A DNA stretch of 64,000 nucleotides from Fibrobacter sp. (GCA_017965445.1 JAGCPZ010000058.1:22949-86948), one strand, 5' to 3'; counted from the stretch's first letter, positions 42,663-51,517 are shown. Numbers and translations: made by a program. The notes: generated by a model from the letters alone, not told the origin.

Positions 42663-43253
42663 TTATATCTCCTTTAAATCTTTTACGAGTTTATCCTGCA
42701 AATACAAGGCTAAAAGCATGCAGCAAAGCGACGTCGGTTCGCCATTTTCCATGAAAAGGCTCCGCCCGAACTTGCCGCGTTCCATCTGTTTTTCCTTGAA
42801 TTCCTCGGCAAATTTTGCAAAATCGAGCAACGCAATGCGGTTTTTGTTCGCCGCACAGACTTCGCGAATCCCCGTATTTAAATACTCGACCTCATTTACG
42901 GCAATCGGGAACATATCCGAAGGTATCGTAAGCAAGAACAGGCGCGATTGCGTCTTGTTCACGAGTTCGTTCACCAGGAGCATCAGCAGATTGGCGACAG
43001 AAGCCCCGTCTGCCCCGCCACTGTTCAGTTCACGGAGGCCAAGGCCAACAATAATGCGGCCAGCATTTTTCCCGATAACATCCGAAGAAAGGCGAGTCCT
43101 GAGCTGCGAAAGCGATACTGCCACAGGCACATTTAAGGAAAACTGTATAGGACGGCTAGGTTCCCGGCAAAGCTCTGCTTCCACAAAACGGTTAGCCGCT
43201 TCGCCCTTGGGCCCAAATAATTCATCGCCTATAACTAATACTCTGTTTTCCAC
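42663..43253 (-). CDS. SGNH-hydrolase-like protein
   Basis: The N-terminus RVLVIGDELFG resembles SGNH block I (GDS), with Glu in place of Ser. The GLGLREL and FLLTIPSDMFP regions have the alternating strand-helix layout of that fold, and the C-terminal portion has NGEPTSL. The catalytic Ser is not evident, so activity is doubtful. No signal peptide, so cytoplasmic. It lies between the TusA-domain gene and the CxxC gene. Confidence 0.45.
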   Translation of the reverse strand: MENRVLVIGDELFGPKGEAANRFVEAELCREPSRPIQFSLNVPVAVSLSQLRTRLSSDVIGKNAGRIIVGLGLRELNSGGADGASVANLLMLLVNELVNKTQSRLFLLTIPSDMFPIAVNEVEYLNTGIREVCAANKNRIALLDFAKFAEEFKEKQMERGKFGRSLFMENGEPTSLCCMLLALYLQDKLVKDLKEI

Positions 43254-43262
43254 ATAAACAAT

Positions 43263-43811
43263 CTATACTCTTGAATCCGATTTGACCACCGAGATTTCCC
43301 AAAAATCTCCTTTTTTTTCGCGGGATAGCACTTTATGGCCGTCAGCGACGAGCGAACCGGGCACATTTTCGATGGGAGAGCCCTCATCGAGGAGTATTTT
43401 CAGCGTCCGACCGACTGGATAACCCGACATGACGATTCTCGAACGGGCGGCATTGAGAGGGCATTTCACCCCGCGAAGGTCCAGAACGGAGGGAATTTCG
43501 CCCTGGAGAGCAGGTGGTAAGGGCAAAACTTTCGCCTTTTCGCAAAAATCGGCGATTTCGTCCATGTATTTTTCGGGACTTTCGGCCCATTCCCCCACCG
43601 GAAACTCGGGGAGCGAACAACAAACTATCTTCGAAAGAGCCTCCTCGGGAGGGAGGAGCGCCGATGTCCCGCGGCGGATCCACTCGACGCAAGCATACAT
43701 GAGCAATTTACGTAAAGAATCTGTAAAACCGGCGGTTTCCCGGTTTGCATCTATCCAGCGGGCGATTGGAGATGTTAAATTTTTATTGCGTTTTTCTGTA
43801 TTTTTTAGCAT
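43263..43811 (-). CDS. TusA-like sulfur-carrier domain protein
   Basis: The C-terminal 80 residues are a TusA/SirA-type domain: VLDLRGVKCPLNAARSRIVM, with the sulfur-carrier Cys in KCPLN, then GRTLKILLDEGSPIENVPGSL. The first 95 residues are a helical domain (WIDANRETAGFTDSLRKLL) that I do not recognise. TusA proteins pass persulfide sulfur in tRNA or molybdopterin pathways. The fusion and its position as first gene of a three-gene set are unusual. Confidence 0.7.
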   Translation of the reverse strand: MLKNTEKRNKNLTSPIARWIDANRETAGFTDSLRKLLMYACVEWIRRGTSALLPPEEALSKIVCCSLPEFPVGEWAESPEKYMDEIADFCEKAKVLPLPPALQGEIPSVLDLRGVKCPLNAARSRIVMSGYPVGRTLKILLDEGSPIENVPGSLVADGHKVLSREKKGDFWEISVVKSDSRV

Positions 43812-43968
43812 AAAACGCCATTGTAAAAAAGTCTAATCATATCTATGTAAAAATATGCTTTCCAGAGCGAAAATTGGCCTAAAATTCCTATAAAATGTAG
43901 CAAAGTTCACATTGCGTTTCTATATTTGGCGCCAAACACTTCAGTAAGTGCAAAAGGTATATAGTAGA

Positions 43969-45519
43969 ATGAGTACAATACTCTTATACACAATGTTCGT
44001 CGTCTATGTGATTGCAGGCGTGGGATTGGTGATTTATGGATTTAGCTGCTATTATAGCATCTACCTATTTCTCAAGAATAGCCGCCACACACGACTCTCT
44101 GACCGCAAAACCATTCTGAAATTCTACCGCGAACATTCCATGGCGGACCTCCCGCAGGTCACGACCCAGCTTCCGGTATTTAACGAAGCCAACTGCGTCG
44201 AACGACTTCTAGAAGCAGTCTGCGCTATCGACTACCCCAAAGACAAGCACGAAATTCAAGTTCTGGACGATTCTACCGACGAATGTTACGAAGTCACCAA
44301 GAAGAAAGTTGCAGAACTTGCCGCCCGCGGCTACGATATCAAGCTCATCCACCGCACGAACCGCAAGGACTTCAAGGCTGGCGCCCTCAAGGAAGGCATG
44401 GCAGTCGCCAAGGGTGAATTCCTCGCCATCTTCGATGCGGACTTCGTTCCGGAGAAAGACTTCCTCCTCAAGACGGTTCCTTACCTCGTCATGGACCCGC
44501 AGGTCGGGCTCGTACAGGGTCGCTGGGGCCACTTGAACCGCACTGAATCCGGTCTTACGCTGGCACAGTCTATCGGTATCGACGGTCACTTTGTCGTCGA
44601 ACAATCCGCACGTAGCTGGGGCAAGTTGTTCATGAACTTCAACGGCACTGCAGGCATCTGGCGCAAGGACGCCATCTATGGCGGTGGCGGTTGGGAAGGC
44701 GATACGCTCACCGAAGACATGGACCTTTCGTACCGGTCCCAGCTTGCCGGTTGGAAGATGAAATTCGTGTTCGACGTGATTGTTCCGGCCGAACTCCCCA
44801 ACGACATCAACGCGTTCAAGGCTCAGCAGTTCCGCTGGGCAAAGGGCTCCATCCAGACGGCCATCAAGATTTTGCCGAAGGTGTTGCGTTCCAAGGTTCC
44901 GTTCCGCGTGAAGCTCGGAGCCATTCTCCACACAACGCACTACTCGATTCACCCTTGCATGTTGTTTACCGCACTTTGCGCTTGGCCGCTCCTCGCTTTC
45001 TTTGAACCGGTCGCCCATCTCCCCGCTTGGGCCTACACCATCGGATTCATCTTTATCTTCCTTGCGGCAATTGCTCCTTCTGTTCTTTATTTTGTCGCAC
45101 AGCGTTGTTCCGGCTATACCGGTTGGAAAGTCCGCCTGCTTTCGCTGCCCATTCTGATGGCGCTTGGCGTAGGCATCGCGGTGAGCAATTCCCGTGCCGT
45201 ATTTGCAGCAGTTCTTGGCACCAAGGGTAGCTTCGTCCGCACCCCGAAGAGCGGTGATTCAAAATCCAAGGTAAGCCACTATGCGCAGAAGTTCCCATGG
45301 ATGGCGCTGCTCGAACTCATCGTCGGTGTCTATTGCATCTTCGGTTTGCTCGAATACATCAACGCCAGCAAGTGGATTATCGGACCGTTCCTTGCGCTTT
45401 ACGCCATCGGGTTCCTTTCGGTGAGCGTCTTGAGTTTCATGCACTACATCAGCAACCTGTTCGAAATCCATAAAGCCATCAAGTGCTCCGAGAACGTGGA
45501 AGAACAGGCAACAAACTAA
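43969..45519 (+). CDS. processive family 2 glycosyltransferase (cellulose/mannan synthase-like)
   Basis: The ATG at 43969 starts a membrane helix (ILLYTMFVVYVIAGVGLVIY). The GT2 catalytic domain has DDSTDE, DADFVPE, TEDMDLSYR and QFRWAKG (the QxxRW motif of processive synthases), followed by at least three C-terminal membrane helices. It resembles CslA-type beta-1,4-glucan or mannan synthases. It should make a beta-linked polysaccharide at the inner membrane. No BcsB or PilZ partner is nearby. A strong terminator follows. Confidence 0.88.
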   Translation: MSTILLYTMFVVYVIAGVGLVIYGFSCYYSIYLFLKNSRHTRLSDRKTILKFYREHSMADLPQVTTQLPVFNEANCVERLLEAVCAIDYPKDKHEIQVLDDSTDECYEVTKKKVAELAARGYDIKLIHRTNRKDFKAGALKEGMAVAKGEFLAIFDADFVPEKDFLLKTVPYLVMDPQVGLVQGRWGHLNRTESGLTLAQSIGIDGHFVVEQSARSWGKLFMNFNGTAGIWRKDAIYGGGGWEGDTLTEDMDLSYRSQLAGWKMKFVFDVIVPAELPNDINAFKAQQFRWAKGSIQTAIKILPKVLRSKVPFRVKLGAILHTTHYSIHPCMLFTALCAWPLLAFFEPVAHLPAWAYTIGFIFIFLAAIAPSVLYFVAQRCSGYTGWKVRLLSLPILMALGVGIAVSNSRAVFAAVLGTKGSFVRTPKSGDSKSKVSHYAQKFPWMALLELIVGVYCIFGLLEYINASKWIIGPFLALYAIGFLSVSVLSFMHYISNLFEIHKAIKCSENVEEQATN

Positions 45520-45540
45520 AACACTTTTGATAGCAAGGCG

Positions 45541-45570
45541 CCCCGCGAAATAACGCGGGGTATTTTTTTT
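45541..45570 (+). terminator. Rho-independent terminator after the GT2 gene
   Basis: CCCCGCG-AAATAA-CGCGGGG followed by TATTTTTTTT. Confidence 0.92.
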
Positions 45571-45605
45571 GGCTATAGCTGTTGGTTAAAACTGTTTGTC
45601 GTCAG

Positions 45606-45875
45606 CTAGAACCGCCACCGAACGTCCGTGTGACGTTCGTCACTTTGTGTCGAGTCGCACGGAGCCCCCTGTAGCTTGCCCCGTACAAAGCGCGTTCTGC
45701 ACTGGAGTTCATTTACCTTTTCGCCGACAAACTGAATGTAGTGGTACGAGGTTTTAAAAGTTCCCTGGTGAATCACCGCATAGACGTTCAGCAACACCCC
45801 CGTAAGGATTGCGGCAACCGTCATGGCGACAAGCATTTCTAAAAGCGTAAAACCGCTTTGTCGCAAACATTTCAT
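45606..45875 (-). CDS. pseudopilin-like protein (type II secretion/type IV pilus N-terminal motif)
   Basis: The start at 45875 gives MKCLRQSGFTLLEMLVAMTV: a short basic leader, the cleavage site G|FTLLE with Glu+5, and a long hydrophobic helix. The mature protein is only about 80 residues, small for a pseudopilin. A TTG at 45899 is a weaker start. Last gene of a five-gene secretin/pseudopilin cluster, seven bases after the preceding stop. Confidence 0.8.
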   Translation of the reverse strand: MKCLRQSGFTLLEMLVAMTVAAILTGVLLNVYAVIHQGTFKTSYHYIQFVGEKVNELQCRTRFVRGKLQGAPCDSTQSDERHTDVRWRF

Positions 45876-45882
45876 TTGTACA

Positions 45883-46212
45883 TCACCTACAGCGGACAAG
45901 CCGCTTTAACGAAAAACCATCCCACGCAACAACCGCCCACGCCAAGGGGATGTTTCCGGGAACGCGGTCTAGGCGAATCGTCGCATGCCCTAGCGCCAAC
46001 AAAGAATCCGCACATGGCGGGCGCTCCACAATCAGCGCTTCCATGGACGATACTACACCATAAAAGCGTTCCAGGCGGTAGCGTTCGTCCGCGACTTCGC
46101 GATTGAAAAAGTTCCAGCAGCCAAGCAAGGCGGTAGTTCCGATGAGGAAAACGGCAAGGGCAACACAGACTTCGGGTAAAGTAAAGCCATCGGAATGACG
46201 AGAAAGAGTCAT
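45883..46212 (-). CDS. pseudopilin-like protein
   Basis: The start at 46212 gives MTLSRHSDGFTLPEVCVALAV, again with G|FTLPE and Glu+5, followed by about 95 residues. The ATG overlaps the upstream stop by four bases (ATGA), so it is translationally coupled to the GspK-like gene. Probably a minor pseudopilin (GspI/GspJ-like). Confidence 0.8.
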   Translation of the reverse strand: MTLSRHSDGFTLPEVCVALAVFLIGTTALLGCWNFFNREVADERYRLERFYGVVSSMEALIVERPPCADSLLALGHATIRLDRVPGNIPLAWAVVAWDGFSLKRLVRCR

Positions 46213-47186
46213 AAACGCCTCCGGGCAAAGACTATAGGCCGAGAGTCCATGCAAAATGGCAAAAGCGCTTTCGAAGAGTCTAGGAGAGTCGTCGAAGAAT
46301 CCCGTTCAAAAGCACCTGAAGGGGCAATTGCAAGCCCTTCAAAAACCGATTTGCCATACAGCGCAAAACGGTTCCCGCGATAACCGACCGCAACAGCGAT
46401 GCTTGGGAAATTCAGCTTCGCGCGATTTGAGATTTCAATATTCTGTTTCGACAAAAGAACGCCCGCAAGCGAAACTTCGCCTGAAACAAAAACGCCAACA
46501 AATCCAAAAATTTCAACAAAGTTAGCGGTCACATCACCTTGTATCGTCACCGTTCCGGTCGCATAAATCCTAAGCGTATCAAAGTGGACACGTCCGCGAA
46601 TTTTGACATCACCTTCAACATTTGCCATAAACGAACGGACCAAAGGCCGCTTGAGATTACTGCCCGAAACATTATTCCCGCCAAGATCTAGCGTTAAATC
46701 GCCAGCACTCACGATCAACGCCGTAGGCACCCCCTGCCCCATCATCGAAGAATCCAAACTGAAAAAGCGCCGGTTTCCCGAATAAAGTTTCAAAAAGTCC
46801 GACTGCAAAATTCGTTCACGCAAGTTCTGTTCCAATGCAACAGCGCAACGCATCCATTCCGATGTCGAAAAGCGTCCGAACTCGCCCCCTAAAAGGAACT
46901 GGAATCTGTTTTGGCCATCCGTGCGCAGCTCCGTTCGCCACAACGTCCATGGTCCAAGAACGCCTGTTTCGACAGAAGGGACTTCCGCAAAATACCCCTC
47001 CGGGAAGCCATTCAGTTTTGATAAAACCGCAGATTCGGCCAAATACATTTTCTGCGTTTCTCGAGCCACAAGCGAGACGGTGTGGCGGAGTGAACCAGGC
47101 AAACGAAGCATCGCCGTCACCAAAATCGATAGTACAAGCAGCACGCCGAGCACAAGCAAAAGAACACTACCTCGCCCCGACTTCAT
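46209..47186 (-). CDS. GspK/PilX-like protein with bactofilin-like beta region
   Basis: The start at 47186 has GGAGG at the right distance. The N-terminus is GRGSVLLLVLGVLLVLSILV, as in GspK/PilX minor pilins, which lack the usual Glu. From about residue 150 the protein has repeating short strands (GDLTLDLGG, GDVKIRG, GTVTIQGDVTANFVEI, GEVSLAGVLL), resembling a bactofilin/polymer-forming beta-helix. The two parts together are unusual. It overlaps the upstream gene by 20 bases. Confidence 0.65.
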   Translation of the reverse strand: MKSGRGSVLLLVLGVLLVLSILVTAMLRLPGSLRHTVSLVARETQKMYLAESAVLSKLNGFPEGYFAEVPSVETGVLGPWTLWRTELRTDGQNRFQFLLGGEFGRFSTSEWMRCAVALEQNLRERILQSDFLKLYSGNRRFFSLDSSMMGQGVPTALIVSAGDLTLDLGGNNVSGSNLKRPLVRSFMANVEGDVKIRGRVHFDTLRIYATGTVTIQGDVTANFVEIFGFVGVFVSGEVSLAGVLLSKQNIEISNRAKLNFPSIAVAVGYRGNRFALYGKSVFEGLAIAPSGAFERDSSTTLLDSSKALLPFCMDSRPIVFARRRL

Positions 47187-48306
47187 AACGCACCTCCTTA
47201 CTGCCACAGCGAAACACTACATCATTCCTGCCAATCTTTTTGATGCGATAAGAATCCAGCAAGTCATCCGTAGTCAATATTTTCTTTTCGTTAGACGATG
47301 TTTCAACAAGAACAGCACGGTCACCCGCAATTCCAAGCAACTTAAAATTCGGCAAATCGCAGAGATTTCTACGCTCAGCAACCCCAGCTCGCATCCCGTT
47401 CCATCTTGCAGGCACTAAATCGCGATGCCCCTTCGCCCACGCCAACAAATCGAGAACTTCCGATGGAGGCTTTTCCAATTCAACAGGAGCAACATCGTGC
47501 GCGATTTCGTTCTTTGGGTTTGCGCAGATATTCAAAAGCGGATACGCCTGCCAAAAGACAATCATCACAAAAGCAACTAAGGCAACGGCACACGCCAAAC
47601 GACGTTTTCCGCAATTTTTTATCGATTCACGTTCGTCTAAATTCAAATGACGCCAGAACGGATCACGCACTCCCATGTAAAACAAGCCATCTGCTTCAGC
47701 TATTTGATTACAACATACCAGCACTTCGTCAAAAGATTCCACGTTCGCAAACAGTTCATCCTCTTTCAAGAAAGCCTTGAATCGTTCCACACGGTTCCTG
47801 CACGAACCATCAAACAGAACGCCATAACCGCGTTCTTCCGACCAATGGCACAAGCGACCATTTACAAAAACGAGTATGTATAAAATATTATCCCACAAAG
47901 CGATACACAACAAATTTCCATCATTACAAGATAAAGTTTCAACGTTTTCCCCGCTATTTTCCACATACTCGACGCCTGCAAAATCTGCATACTCGCCTCG
48001 CAGAATTTTATCTGCAATCGCATACAGGGCAATTTGTTTGGGTAAACAGCGGTCGAATTTTTTGCGATAAGGCAACAAAGGTTCGTCTGCAACAGCCACA
48101 AAATACCGATGTTTACGCCCGTCCGATGCATTGAACGAAACCGCGGGCCAAAAGGACACATGGTTCGCAGACAGTTCCAAGGCAAAATCCTCATCAAACC
48201 GTTTTTGCAATTCCACCGCCGAAAGATTCCCGTCGAATGCAGTTGTTACTTCCCACGTAAACATCCGCGCTGAAACTGCGGCTACATTTTTTTTCAAAAA
48301 AATCAT
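47167..48306 (-). CDS. GspL-like protein with GspC/PilP-like C-terminal domain
   Basis: The start at 48306 (MIFLKKNVAAVSAR) follows GAGGGG. About 240 cytoplasmic residues precede one membrane helix (LACAVALVAFVMIVFWQAY) and a periplasmic part. The last 65 residues (FKLLGIAGDRAVLVE, DDLLDSYRIKKI, DVVFRCGSKEV) look like the HR/PilP domain that contacts the secretin. I infer a fused inner-membrane link between cytoplasm and secretin. The cytoplasmic part is only loosely GspL-like. Confidence 0.5.
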   Translation of the reverse strand: MIFLKKNVAAVSARMFTWEVTTAFDGNLSAVELQKRFDEDFALELSANHVSFWPAVSFNASDGRKHRYFVAVADEPLLPYRKKFDRCLPKQIALYAIADKILRGEYADFAGVEYVENSGENVETLSCNDGNLLCIALWDNILYILVFVNGRLCHWSEERGYGVLFDGSCRNRVERFKAFLKEDELFANVESFDEVLVCCNQIAEADGLFYMGVRDPFWRHLNLDERESIKNCGKRRLACAVALVAFVMIVFWQAYPLLNICANPKNEIAHDVAPVELEKPPSEVLDLLAWAKGHRDLVPARWNGMRAGVAERRNLCDLPNFKLLGIAGDRAVLVETSSNEKKILTTDDLLDSYRIKKIGRNDVVFRCGSKEVRYEVGAR

Positions 48307-48320
48307 TTTCCCCTCATTCG

Positions 48321-48350
48321 TCAATTCACACTTCACACCCCACATTCATC
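48321..48350 (-). repeat. heptanucleotide block at the secretin stop codon (GTGTGAA family)
   Basis: On the minus strand GTGGGGT-GTGAAGT-GTGAATT-GACGAAT follows the secretin stop. It fills the 39-bp gap before the GspL-like gene and shares words with 29677-29697. Confidence 0.65.
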
Positions 48351-50112
48351 TACCCCGTTCCACCGTCGGCGTGATGAATATTGCAAGTTCGCTTTCCTCT
48401 TCTTCTTCGGACGTGTAGCTGAACAAACGCCCAAGCAAAGGGATGCTCCCGAAAAACGGCACCGCCGACCGCACCTCCGTTTTATTCTTGCGGATGAGCC
48501 CGCCCAAACAAAGCGTCTCCCCATCCCGCAACACGACTGTCGTATTCATATTTCGGGAACTGATATCCCGCGGTCCGTCCCCCGAGCTCCTGCCCGCCGT
48601 CTTGATTTCCGGTGAAACAGAAAGCGTTATCAATCCGTCCTGCGTCATTGTCGGCGTGAGTTCGAGCGAAATGCCATCGTTGAACGAGCGGTAATCCGTA
48701 ATCGGGTAGCCATCCGACGAAACCTGACTAATAAGGTAATAGACCGTATTCGTCACGTTCAGTTCCGCCTTGTTGCCATTAAGTGTAGTCACCCGCGGTC
48801 GCGCAAGCACCTTCGCCTCGTTGTTCTCTTCCATCGACGAAAGTTCCAGCTCAAAACGGTCCGGCAAAATTCCAATTTTCCCGAACGCTCCCGATTTCGA
48901 AATATCCTTCCCTAAAAAATCAAAGAATCCCCGCGCCTGGATATCGCGCTCCCCTACGTTCCGCGCAGCCCCGCTCCGCACACCAATCGCAAAGCCGCGC
49001 CCCTTACGGAATTCCACAATCACGCAAGCAAGCGTCACCTGCATTTGCGGCACGTCAATCATCTTCAGTAGTTCTGTAGCACGTCCAAGAGCATGCGGCG
49101 AACCCCCGAGCACAAGTGCATTTTGCTCCCGATATTCCGAAACGTTGAGTTCCGCATTCTTAATAAACTTCGAAAGCTGAGCCGAAGCCTTTTCTGGAGA
49201 AACATGCTTTAACGAATAAATTCGCAAATCGGCAAGAGCCTTTGACGCCCCCTCTTCCGAAACCAAGAGCGACGACGAATCCAAACGGAACGTGAATGCG
49301 CTCCCCCGAAAAATTGACGATAAAAGTTCCGGCAACGTAACATCCTTGAACGACATTTGCACCGTTTCATTCAAGTCGCCATACACGGCCAAGTTGAGCC
49401 CAGCCTCGTCCGCAATCGCCTTGACAGCGGCCTTAAGCGGAACCGACTGCAAGTCCACCGAATAAAGGTCGCCCGCCCGCTCCACCGAAATTTCCGAACT
49501 TTCATGCGAGCTATCCGACGACCCGCGTGATGCTCCCTTCCGAGAGACACGCAAGCACCCTCGTTCCCCACGCACCTTAAACCCGTTCGATTCCATCAAC
49601 ACGCGAAACGCAATTTCTGGAACCATATGCCTCAAATTTCCGACAACCGTTCCCTCGACATCATAATCAACAAGCGCATTCACGCCTGTATTCAAACTGA
49701 ACTCCTTAACAAAATCGCGAACATTCATATCCTTGACCGAGACGACAACTCCCGAATCTGCAAGGGCGATATAGGCGTTCCCCTGCATACGCGCACGACG
49801 GATATGAAACACGCGCCCCTCCTCGACCACCACAAGCCCGTTCGCCGCACACAGCGCCGAAAGTCCCTCGAAGAGACTCACTCCTTCCAAGTGAAACGTC
49901 ACCTTTACATCGCCCACGTTATCCGCCAAAATCGGCGTGCCATAAGCAAGCGAAAGCGTTCGCGCCACCTCTGCAATCGGGACATCGACAAAATCAAGCG
50001 TCACCGTACCCGACAATTTATCCGCTGTTCCCAGCGCATCCTTCACCGAACGCGCCTCCACAACAGACAACAACAATGTTAAAAGGGAAATTCCCAAGAT
50101 CCTAAGAAGCAT
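48346..50112 (-). CDS. secretin (GspD/PilQ family)
   Basis: A signal peptide precedes N-domains (VTLDFVDVPIAEVARTLS, VQMSFKDVTLPELLSSIF) and the secretin C-domain (about residues 375-580: VLARPRVTTLNGNKAELNV, TVVLRDGETLCLGGLIRK, PFFGSIPLLGRLF). It should form the outer-membrane channel for the pseudopilus system encoded downstream. A Ser-rich stretch (GASRGSSDSSHESSE) links two N-domains. The ATG at 50112 is preceded by a G-tract. No ATPase (GspE/PilB) or platform protein (GspF/PilC) gene is in this cluster. Confidence 0.9.
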   Translation of the reverse strand: MLLRILGISLLTLLLSVVEARSVKDALGTADKLSGTVTLDFVDVPIAEVARTLSLAYGTPILADNVGDVKVTFHLEGVSLFEGLSALCAANGLVVVEEGRVFHIRRARMQGNAYIALADSGVVVSVKDMNVRDFVKEFSLNTGVNALVDYDVEGTVVGNLRHMVPEIAFRVLMESNGFKVRGERGCLRVSRKGASRGSSDSSHESSEISVERAGDLYSVDLQSVPLKAAVKAIADEAGLNLAVYGDLNETVQMSFKDVTLPELLSSIFRGSAFTFRLDSSSLLVSEEGASKALADLRIYSLKHVSPEKASAQLSKFIKNAELNVSEYREQNALVLGGSPHALGRATELLKMIDVPQMQVTLACVIVEFRKGRGFAIGVRSGAARNVGERDIQARGFFDFLGKDISKSGAFGKIGILPDRFELELSSMEENNEAKVLARPRVTTLNGNKAELNVTNTVYYLISQVSSDGYPITDYRSFNDGISLELTPTMTQDGLITLSVSPEIKTAGRSSGDGPRDISSRNMNTTVVLRDGETLCLGGLIRKNKTEVRSAVPFFGSIPLLGRLFSYTSEEEEESELAIFITPTVERGR

Positions 50113-50258
50113 AACGCCCCCCTAAAAAGCGCATGCCCGCCTTTTTGAATTTTTTGGCGGCCCCTGCCCGGGATAGTATTTAAAGGATCTAGGAAACGAT
50201 ATAATAAGTTATAGAGGTAAGATACAAAAGTCTCGCGACGAAAGCAAGAGGTGCAGCG

Positions 50259-50350
50259 CAAGTTGCTAGACACAAGATGCAAGTTACTAGATACTAGTTT
50301 TTTGCATTCGGAAAATTTCATCTTAAAATCTTTCTAGTAACTAGTAACTC
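50259..50350. repeat. heptanucleotide blocks (TTACTAG family)
   Basis: CAAGTTG-CTAGACA-CAAGATG-CAAGTTA-CTAGATA-CTAGTTT (50259-50300) and CTAGTAA-CTAGTAA-CTC (50334-50349). The same words recur at 60335-60364. They lie in the 457-bp gap 50113-50569, which otherwise holds AT-rich sequence and the sigma-54 promoter. Confidence 0.75.
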
Positions 50351-50458
50351 AAAACTCCTAACTCCATATCAATGAAAAATCGGGACTATTCTCTCCAGTG
50401 AGGCGAATTACCTCGTTTTTTTATGCTTCTTTGCGGAAGATTATGGCAAGAAATAAGG

Positions 50459-50473
50459 AAAAACGGCGTTTTT
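50459..50473. promoter_or_regulatory. inverted repeat upstream of the sigma-54 promoter
   Basis: AAAAACG-G-CGTTTTT, perfect 7-bp arms, ends 27 bases before the -24 element. Possible activator site; binding protein unknown. Confidence 0.35.
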
Positions 50474-50500
50474 TCATCAAAATCGGCAATTTTATTCTTT

Positions 50501-50516
50501 TGGCACGATTCTTGCT
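50501..50516 (+). promoter_or_regulatory. sigma-54 promoter of the charged-helix protein gene
   Basis: TGGCACG-ATTC-TTGCT matches the -24/-12 consensus TGGCACG-N4-TTGC(A/T) at every position. The start of transcription would be near 50527, leaving a leader of about 43 bases with AAGGAA before the ATG. Confidence 0.85.
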
Positions 50517-50569
50517 ATAAGTTCGGTGAAAAACGAAGAATTTAAACCCTAAACCACTAAGGAAAAATC

Positions 50570-51517
50570 ATGAAATCCAAATTCATTGCCATCTTAACCC
50601 TCTCCACTCTCGCCTTTTTTGCCACAGCATCGGCTAAGAGTGATATTTCCACCAGCGTAAAGGCAGACGTAACCAAGGAAATCTCTACTGAAGTCAAGAC
50701 TGAAGTGGTCAAAGACGAAGCAACCAAGGCAGACTTCAAGAAAATGCGCGAGGAACGCAATGAAGCTCGCAAGGGACTCTTGGACAAAATCAAACTCGAC
50801 AAGGACGAACTCAAGGTAGAACCGCCGAAACCGCCTGTCGCCGACATTCTCCCGCCAGTCCCGAAGACCGAAGAAGAACTTAAGGCTGAACACGAAGCTC
50901 GCAAGGCCGAAATGGAAGCCAAGAAAGCTGAACACGAAGCAAAGAAGGCCGAAGAAGAAGCAAAGCGCGCAGAACGTGAACAAGCCATGAAGGCCGAACG
51001 CGAAGCAAAGAAGGCTGAAATGGAAGCCAAGCGTGCCGAAGAAGAAGCAAAGCGCGCAGAACGCGAAGAAGCAAGAAAGGCCGAACGCGAAGCAAAGAAG
51101 GCCGAAATGGAAGCCAAGAAGGCTGAACTCGACGCCAAGCGTGCAGAACGTGAAGAAGCCATGAAGGCTGAACGCGAAGCCCGCAAGGCAGAAATGGAAG
51201 CCAAGAAGGCCGAAATCGAAGCAAAGAAAGCTGAAATGGAAGCCAAGAAGGCTGAACTCGATGCCAAGCGCGCAGAACGCGAAGAAGCATTGAAGGCCGA
51301 ACGCGAAGCCCGCAAGGCAGAAATGGAAGCCAAGAGAGCCGAAGAAGAAGCAAAGCGCGCAGAACGCGAGGAAGCATTGAAGGCCGAACGCGAAGCTCAC
51401 AAAGCCGAGATGGAAGCTAAGAAGGCCGAAATCGAAGCCAAGCGTGCAGAAATCGAAGCTAAAAAGGCTGAAAAAGAAACCATCAAAGAAGAAAAGGCCG
51501 TTGTAAAGGCTGAATAA
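50570..51517 (+). CDS. periplasmic Ala/Glu/Lys-rich long-helix protein
   Basis: A signal peptide (LTLSTLAFFATASAKS) is followed by a short polar region, a Pro-rich stretch (VEPPKPPVADILPPVPK) and about 200 residues made almost only of A, E, K, R and M. The unit is seven residues (EAKKAEM, EAKRAER), but every fourth unit has eight (EEARKAER, EEAMKAER, EEALKAER), giving a 29-residue super-repeat. The dense E/K pairing at i,i+4 suggests a long rigid single helix or coiled coil, as in TolA domain II. It is transcribed from a sigma-54 promoter. Possible periplasm-spanning or envelope role; function unknown. Confidence 0.75.
   Translation: MKSKFIAILTLSTLAFFATASAKSDISTSVKADVTKEISTEVKTEVVKDEATKADFKKMREERNEARKGLLDKIKLDKDELKVEPPKPPVADILPPVPKTEEELKAEHEARKAEMEAKKAEHEAKKAEEEAKRAEREQAMKAEREAKKAEMEAKRAEEEAKRAEREEARKAEREAKKAEMEAKKAELDAKRAEREEAMKAEREARKAEMEAKKAEIEAKKAEMEAKKAELDAKRAEREEALKAEREARKAEMEAKRAEEEAKRAEREEALKAEREAHKAEMEAKKAEIEAKRAEIEAKKAEKETIKEEKAVVKAE

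Noticed and set aside
50557..51400. Long Ala/Ser- or Phe-rich frames antisense to the charged-helix gene
   Set aside because: They are complements of the 21-base repeat of the real gene; the sigma-54 promoter, ribosome site and signal peptide support only the plus strand.
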